Source: an uncultured Litoreibacter sp.
GTDB taxonomy: Bacteria; Pseudomonadota; Alphaproteobacteria; Rhodobacterales; Rhodobacteraceae
Length of the DNA: 64,000 nucleotides
Direction of reading: 5' to 3'
NCBI GenBank assembly: GCA_947494435.1
Contig: CANLUY010000001.1
Coordinates: 62,001-126,000, forward strand
The notes under the pieces were generated by a model. The model was not told where the DNA came from and searched no databases. It worked only from the letters and a program-made list of their open reading frames with translations. Made by a program: the position numbers and the translations under genes. Shown piece after piece: positions 61,315 through 64,000 of this stretch (positions within the stretch are counted from its first letter, which is position 1; each line of letters begins with the position of its first letter).

Positions 61315-62081
61315 TCGTCGATAAACGCACCGATCAGCCCCGCAACATCAACCGCATGCGTGATCGGCACCATATGTCCAGCATCCTCAACAACTTCCTT
61401 TCGCGACGTGCTGATTCTTGCAGCGAGCACATCACAGATCGACGTCATCACTGTCGGGCTGTCCGCACCACGGATCAGCAAACACGGCACCGTAATCTCG
61501 TCGAGCCGCTGCAAAACGTCCCCGTTGTCGCGAAGCAGAGCGGCTTCTGAAGCCGCTACCAAAGGCATGCGCTGCGTGATGTAATCCATCTCGGCGGGTT
61601 TGAGGCTTTCCCACGGCCTGCCATTGCCCCATAGGGCGGTAAATGAACGCGCCGCGCTGACAAGATCACCGACAGCGATTGCCCCCATAATGGGGCGCGC
61701 AGTTTTCTCGTAGACTTTGAAGCCAGTTGGGTCTTCCTGCTTTGCTGCCGCGAAAAATACGGGCTCGATTAGGGTAAGACTGCGTACCATCTCAGGATGA
61801 TCGACTGCCAAGCGTAACGCAGCATAGCCACCATAGGAATGCCCGATCACATGAGCGGGTCGCTCCAGCAGACCCAGCGCCGTATCCCGCGTCATCTCTC
61901 CGAAATCCCGGGATGTGTCCCAATCCTCGCTCTGCCCGTGCCCGGGCAGATCCATAGATAACGCGGTCAAATGCCCGCCGAGCTTCGCTGTCAGACCGTC
62001 AAGCGCGCGTGCATCGGCAAGCATGCAATGCAGCAGCAACCCCTCCTCGGGGCCATGCCCCGAGCGGATGAAATGTGCCAT
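61287..62081 (-). CDS. Alpha/beta hydrolase
   Basis: A 264-residue hydrolase from ATG 62081 with SMDLPGHGQSED, the nucleophile elbow GHSYGG (AHVIGHSYGGYAALRLA), an acid in VPCLLIRGADSP and the catalytic His in VVEDAGHMVPITH. This is the standard Ser-Asp-His triad order. Substrate is unknown: small esters, lactones or acyl-CoA are possible. An in-frame start at 62108 adds nine residues and is less likely. Its last codons overlap the convergent ltaE by 28 bases. Confidence 0.88.
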   Translation of the reverse strand: MAHFIRSGHGPEEGLLLHCMLADARALDGLTAKLGGHLTALSMDLPGHGQSEDWDTSRDFGEMTRDTALGLLERPAHVIGHSYGGYAALRLAVDHPEMVRSLTLIEPVFFAAAKQEDPTGFKVYEKTARPIMGAIAVGDLVSAARSFTALWGNGRPWESLKPAEMDYITQRMPLVAASEAALLRDNGDVLQRLDEITVPCLLIRGADSPTVMTSICDVLAARISTSRKEVVEDAGHMVPITHAVDVAGLIGAFIDDQPRSSDIS

Positions 62082-62114
62082 AGCACCACCTGACGCTTGG
62101 ATCGGCATCCGGGT

Positions 62115-62723
62115 TTACAGCTTGCCCTGAAGGTACAGATCGAGGTCTTCGATCTTATCCTGCCCCCAGAACCGTTCGTCAGATTCTGTGATGTAGAATG
62201 GTGCGCCGAACACGCCCTTCTCTACCGCTTCTTCGAGGTTCGCGGCGTATTCTTCGGCACCGGCAAGCATACCTTTATCTGCCAGTCCTGCGTCAAAGCC
62301 ATTTGCTTCAAGGACCTCGCGCACGACGGCATCATCAGCCACGTCGCGTTCTTCAGCCCAAACAGCACGCACGAAGCCGTGGACGAGCCCCGCCAGATCG
62401 CCACCGCCTTCATTCTGCGCTGCGATAATCGCATAGGAGGAGGGCGCAGGGTTTGTCGGCCAATGCGCAGGTTTCAAATTGATCGGCATGCCGAGTTTTG
62501 AGGCAGAGCGGCGCATCTCCTGCAACCGCCATTCCTGCCGGTTCGGGTGACGTTGCGGGGGCGGCGTGCCACCAGTCCGGCCAAACAGGCCCATGATGTC
62601 CATCGGCTTATAACGAATCTGCAGATTATGTTTGGAGGCGACCTCCTCCAATCGCGTACCGGCAAGATAGGTATACGGGGAAAGCGTGGCAAAATAGTAG
62701 TCGATCTGGGACAAGGGATGCAT
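62115..62723 (-). CDS. 2-hydroxychromene-2-carboxylate isomerase family protein (DsbA fold)
   Basis: A 202-residue DsbA-fold protein related to glutathione-dependent isomerases of naphthalene degradation: QIDYYFATLSPYTYLAGTRLEEVASKHNLQIRYKPMDIMGLFGRTGG (no CxxC, Ser in the redox position), and the C-terminal GVFGAPFYITESDERFWGQDKIEDL. The name is by homology; a naphthalene pathway is not seen here. ATG 62723 has poor spacing from AAGG, and a TTG at 62750 is possible. It lies 33 bases upstream of the hydrolase gene on the same strand and probably forms a transcript with it. Confidence 0.88.
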   Translation of the reverse strand: MHPLSQIDYYFATLSPYTYLAGTRLEEVASKHNLQIRYKPMDIMGLFGRTGGTPPPQRHPNRQEWRLQEMRRSASKLGMPINLKPAHWPTNPAPSSYAIIAAQNEGGGDLAGLVHGFVRAVWAEERDVADDAVVREVLEANGFDAGLADKGMLAGAEEYAANLEEAVEKGVFGAPFYITESDERFWGQDKIEDLDLYLQGKL

Positions 62724-62840
62724 CCTTTTGGGATAAGAGGTTTGCACCAAGCTAACGGGGTGCTAAGCGGTGTGCAATGTCGCGGGTAGCGGGGGCTGCC
62801 AGATGCGATAGGTGCAGCTGCCAACACCGGGGACAAAATC

Positions 62841-63857
62841 ATGCCAAACAGCTCTGAGCCGAAACTGATCGCGGGCAACGCGAACAAAGAACTTGCCGCA
62901 ACCATCGCCAAGCGCATGTCCATGCACAGAGGGACGAAAGTTGCTCCGGTAGATGCCCGCGTAGAGCGTTTCAATGACGCTGAAATATTTGTGGAAGTGT
63001 TTGAAAATGTCCGCGGCGAGGACATGTTCATCATCCAATCGACTTCTAACCCCGCCAATGACAACCTGATGGAATTGCTGATCATGGCCGACGCGCTGAA
63101 ACGCTCTTCGGCGGCTCGGATCACAGCTGTGATCCCTTATTTCGGCTATGCCCGCCAAGATCGACGCACCAAAGCACGCACACCGATTTCTGCAAAGCTC
63201 GTGGCCAATCTTATCGAAGAAGCCGGTATCGAGCGGGTTCTGACAATGGATTTGCACGCAGCGCAAATTCAGGGGTTTTTTGACGTCCCCGTCGATAACC
63301 TCTATGCCTCGCCTGTGTTTGCGCTCGATATTCTGCATCATTTCAAAGACATGGATGATGTGATGGTTGTGTCCCCCGACGTCGGTGGCGTGGCCCGCGC
63401 CCGCGAGTTAGCACAAAGGATTAAGGCACCGCTCTCCATCGTCGACAAACGCCGTGAAAAAGCAGGCGAAGTGGCGGAGATGACCGTGATCGGCGACGTC
63501 AAAGGCAAGAAATGTATCATCGTGGATGACATCTGTGACACTGCAGGGACTTTGTGTAAGGCCGCCGAGGTTCTGATGGATGCAGGTGCGACAGAGGTTC
63601 ACAGCTACATCACGCACGGCGTTCTCTCCGGCCCCGCAGTTGAACGGATCACCAATTCCGTGATGAAGAGCCTTGTGATTACCGACAGCATCGAGCCATC
63701 AGGCGCGGTGAAGAAATGCAAAAATATTCGGATCGTTCCGACAGCGCCAATGTTCGCTCAGGCCATTCTGAATATCTCTGGCGGCAGTTCAGTATCTTCC
63801 CTCTTTGACGCAGACACGCTCGCGCCAATCTATGAAGGTATGTATCCAAGCACCTAA
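62841..63857 (+). CDS. prs: Ribose-phosphate pyrophosphokinase (PRPP synthetase)
   Basis: Prs makes PRPP from ribose-5-phosphate and ATP, feeding nucleotide and histidine synthesis and adenine salvage (apt in this window). The 338-residue protein has [71 protein letters not shown], and the PRPP-binding [13 protein letters not shown]. Class I features are present. Length is slightly above the usual ~315 because of the N- and C-terminal extensions. It is divergent from the DsbA-fold gene and starts at ATG 62841. Confidence 0.97.
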   Translation: MPNSSEPKLIAGNANKELAATIAKRMSMHRGTKVAPVDARVERFNDAEIFVEVFENVRGEDMFIIQSTSNPANDNLMELLIMADALKRSSAARITAVIPYFGYARQDRRTKARTPISAKLVANLIEEAGIERVLTMDLHAAQIQGFFDVPVDNLYASPVFALDILHHFKDMDDVMVVSPDVGGVARARELAQRIKAPLSIVDKRREKAGEVAEMTVIGDVKGKKCIIVDDICDTAGTLCKAAEVLMDAGATEVHSYITHGVLSGPAVERITNSVMKSLVITDSIEPSGAVKKCKNIRIVPTAPMFAQAILNISGGSSVSSLFDADTLAPIYEGMYPST

Positions 63858-63899
63858 TCTTGTGCCGTATCCGCTGTCAAAGCGGAACGGCCAGAAGCG

Positions 63900-64000
63900 C
63901 TAGTACAGCTCCCAATCGTCGTCATTGGGCAATGGGCCAATCACCATCCAATTGGCACGGACCCGCGCGACGCGGCTATCACCCCATGTGCGAAACACCA
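63900..64000 (-). CDS. C-terminal part of an unrecognised protein, continues beyond window
   Basis: On the minus strand, an open frame enters at the window edge and ends at TAG 63902-63900. The visible C-terminal residues are VFRTWGDSRVARVRANWM and VIGPLPNDDDWELY. The acidic end with no stop before the edge suggests a real gene, but 33 codons are too few to assign a family. It converges on prs, with a 42-base gap holding a weak 6-bp hairpin (63870-63886). Confidence 0.5.
   Translation of the reverse strand, partial: VFRTWGDSRVARVRANWMVIGPLPNDDDWELY

Noticed and set aside
63870-63886. Six-base hairpin after prs as a terminator
   Set aside because: TCCGCT and AGCGGA pair, but the stem is short and no T run follows.

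Overview
The window is a stretch of ordinary, densely packed chromosome from an alphaproteobacterium. It most likely comes from a marine member of the Rhodobacteraceae (Roseobacter group). The evidence is the block ctaC-ctaB-small assembly gene-ctaG-ctaE-SURF1-thrC-M16 peptidase with divergent tldD, together with family-typical DUF1178, DUF2161, DUF2927, Hint-domain and TIGR01459 proteins. I see no rRNA or tRNA genes, insertion sequences, prophage or CRISPR arrays. This is a reading by eye, with no database search behind it.

Layout. 0-5 kb: tail of a DUF1127 protein with terminator, a small membrane protein, prmA, msrA, an MFS transporter, and an SbtB-like PII protein with an SbtA-like bicarbonate permease. 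5-10 kb: a short-chain dehydrogenase, an unrecognised one-TM protein, rpsD with promoter, leader hairpin and terminator, a Hint-domain protein and an LpxR-like outer-membrane protein. 10-18.5 kb: modA-modB-modC joined end to end with a fused 5-oxoprolinase, then a PLP-dependent dehydratase and an AcuC-like deacetylase. 18.5-21.5 kb: Nudix, DUF1178, a short SDR and lysC. 21.6-25.2 kb: a probable zinc-responsive island (DUF1826, a COG0523 GTPase, and divergent DUF1007 and NicO transporter) arranged around a GTAAC...GTTAC palindrome.

25.3-35.8 kb: ptsP, EcsC, GNAT, flavin reductase, a SulP transporter, the adenine salvage set mtnP-DUF2927-apt, a GlcD-like flavoprotein and a secreted metallo-beta-lactamase-fold protein. 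35.8-43.4 kb: the cytochrome oxidase subunit and assembly operon running into thrC and an M16 peptidase. 43.5-50.5 kb: tldD-GNAT, dprA, a DMT exporter, GNAT, and groES-groEL under a perfect CIRCE element. 50.6-55.8 kb: a ferric-reductase-like membrane protein, a TAT-exported intradiol-dioxygenase-like protein, an amidinotransferase, a PAS-GGDEF cyclase, DUF2161 and a small basic ORF with a long leader. 55.9-64 kb: ppaC, a thioredoxin-like protein, a HAD phosphatase, MaoC, ribF, UPF0260, ltaE, a hydrolase, a DsbA-like isomerase, prs and one partial gene.

How the parts connect. mtnP releases adenine, apt recaptures it using PRPP, and prs makes PRPP. lysC, thrC and ltaE (with the PLP dehydratase) cover threonine synthesis and breakdown. 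ctaB, ctaG and SURF1 mature the oxidase whose subunits II and III are encoded beside them. Genes are tightly spaced: many same-strand neighbours overlap through ATGA, GTGA or TGATG, and five convergent pairs share exactly four bases (TTAG or CTAG). The least explained parts are the zinc island, the SbtA/SbtB pair, the mod-oxoprolinase operon, the amidinotransferase neighbourhood and the leader region at 55.4-55.8 kb. None of these amounts to clear proof of an entirely new system.
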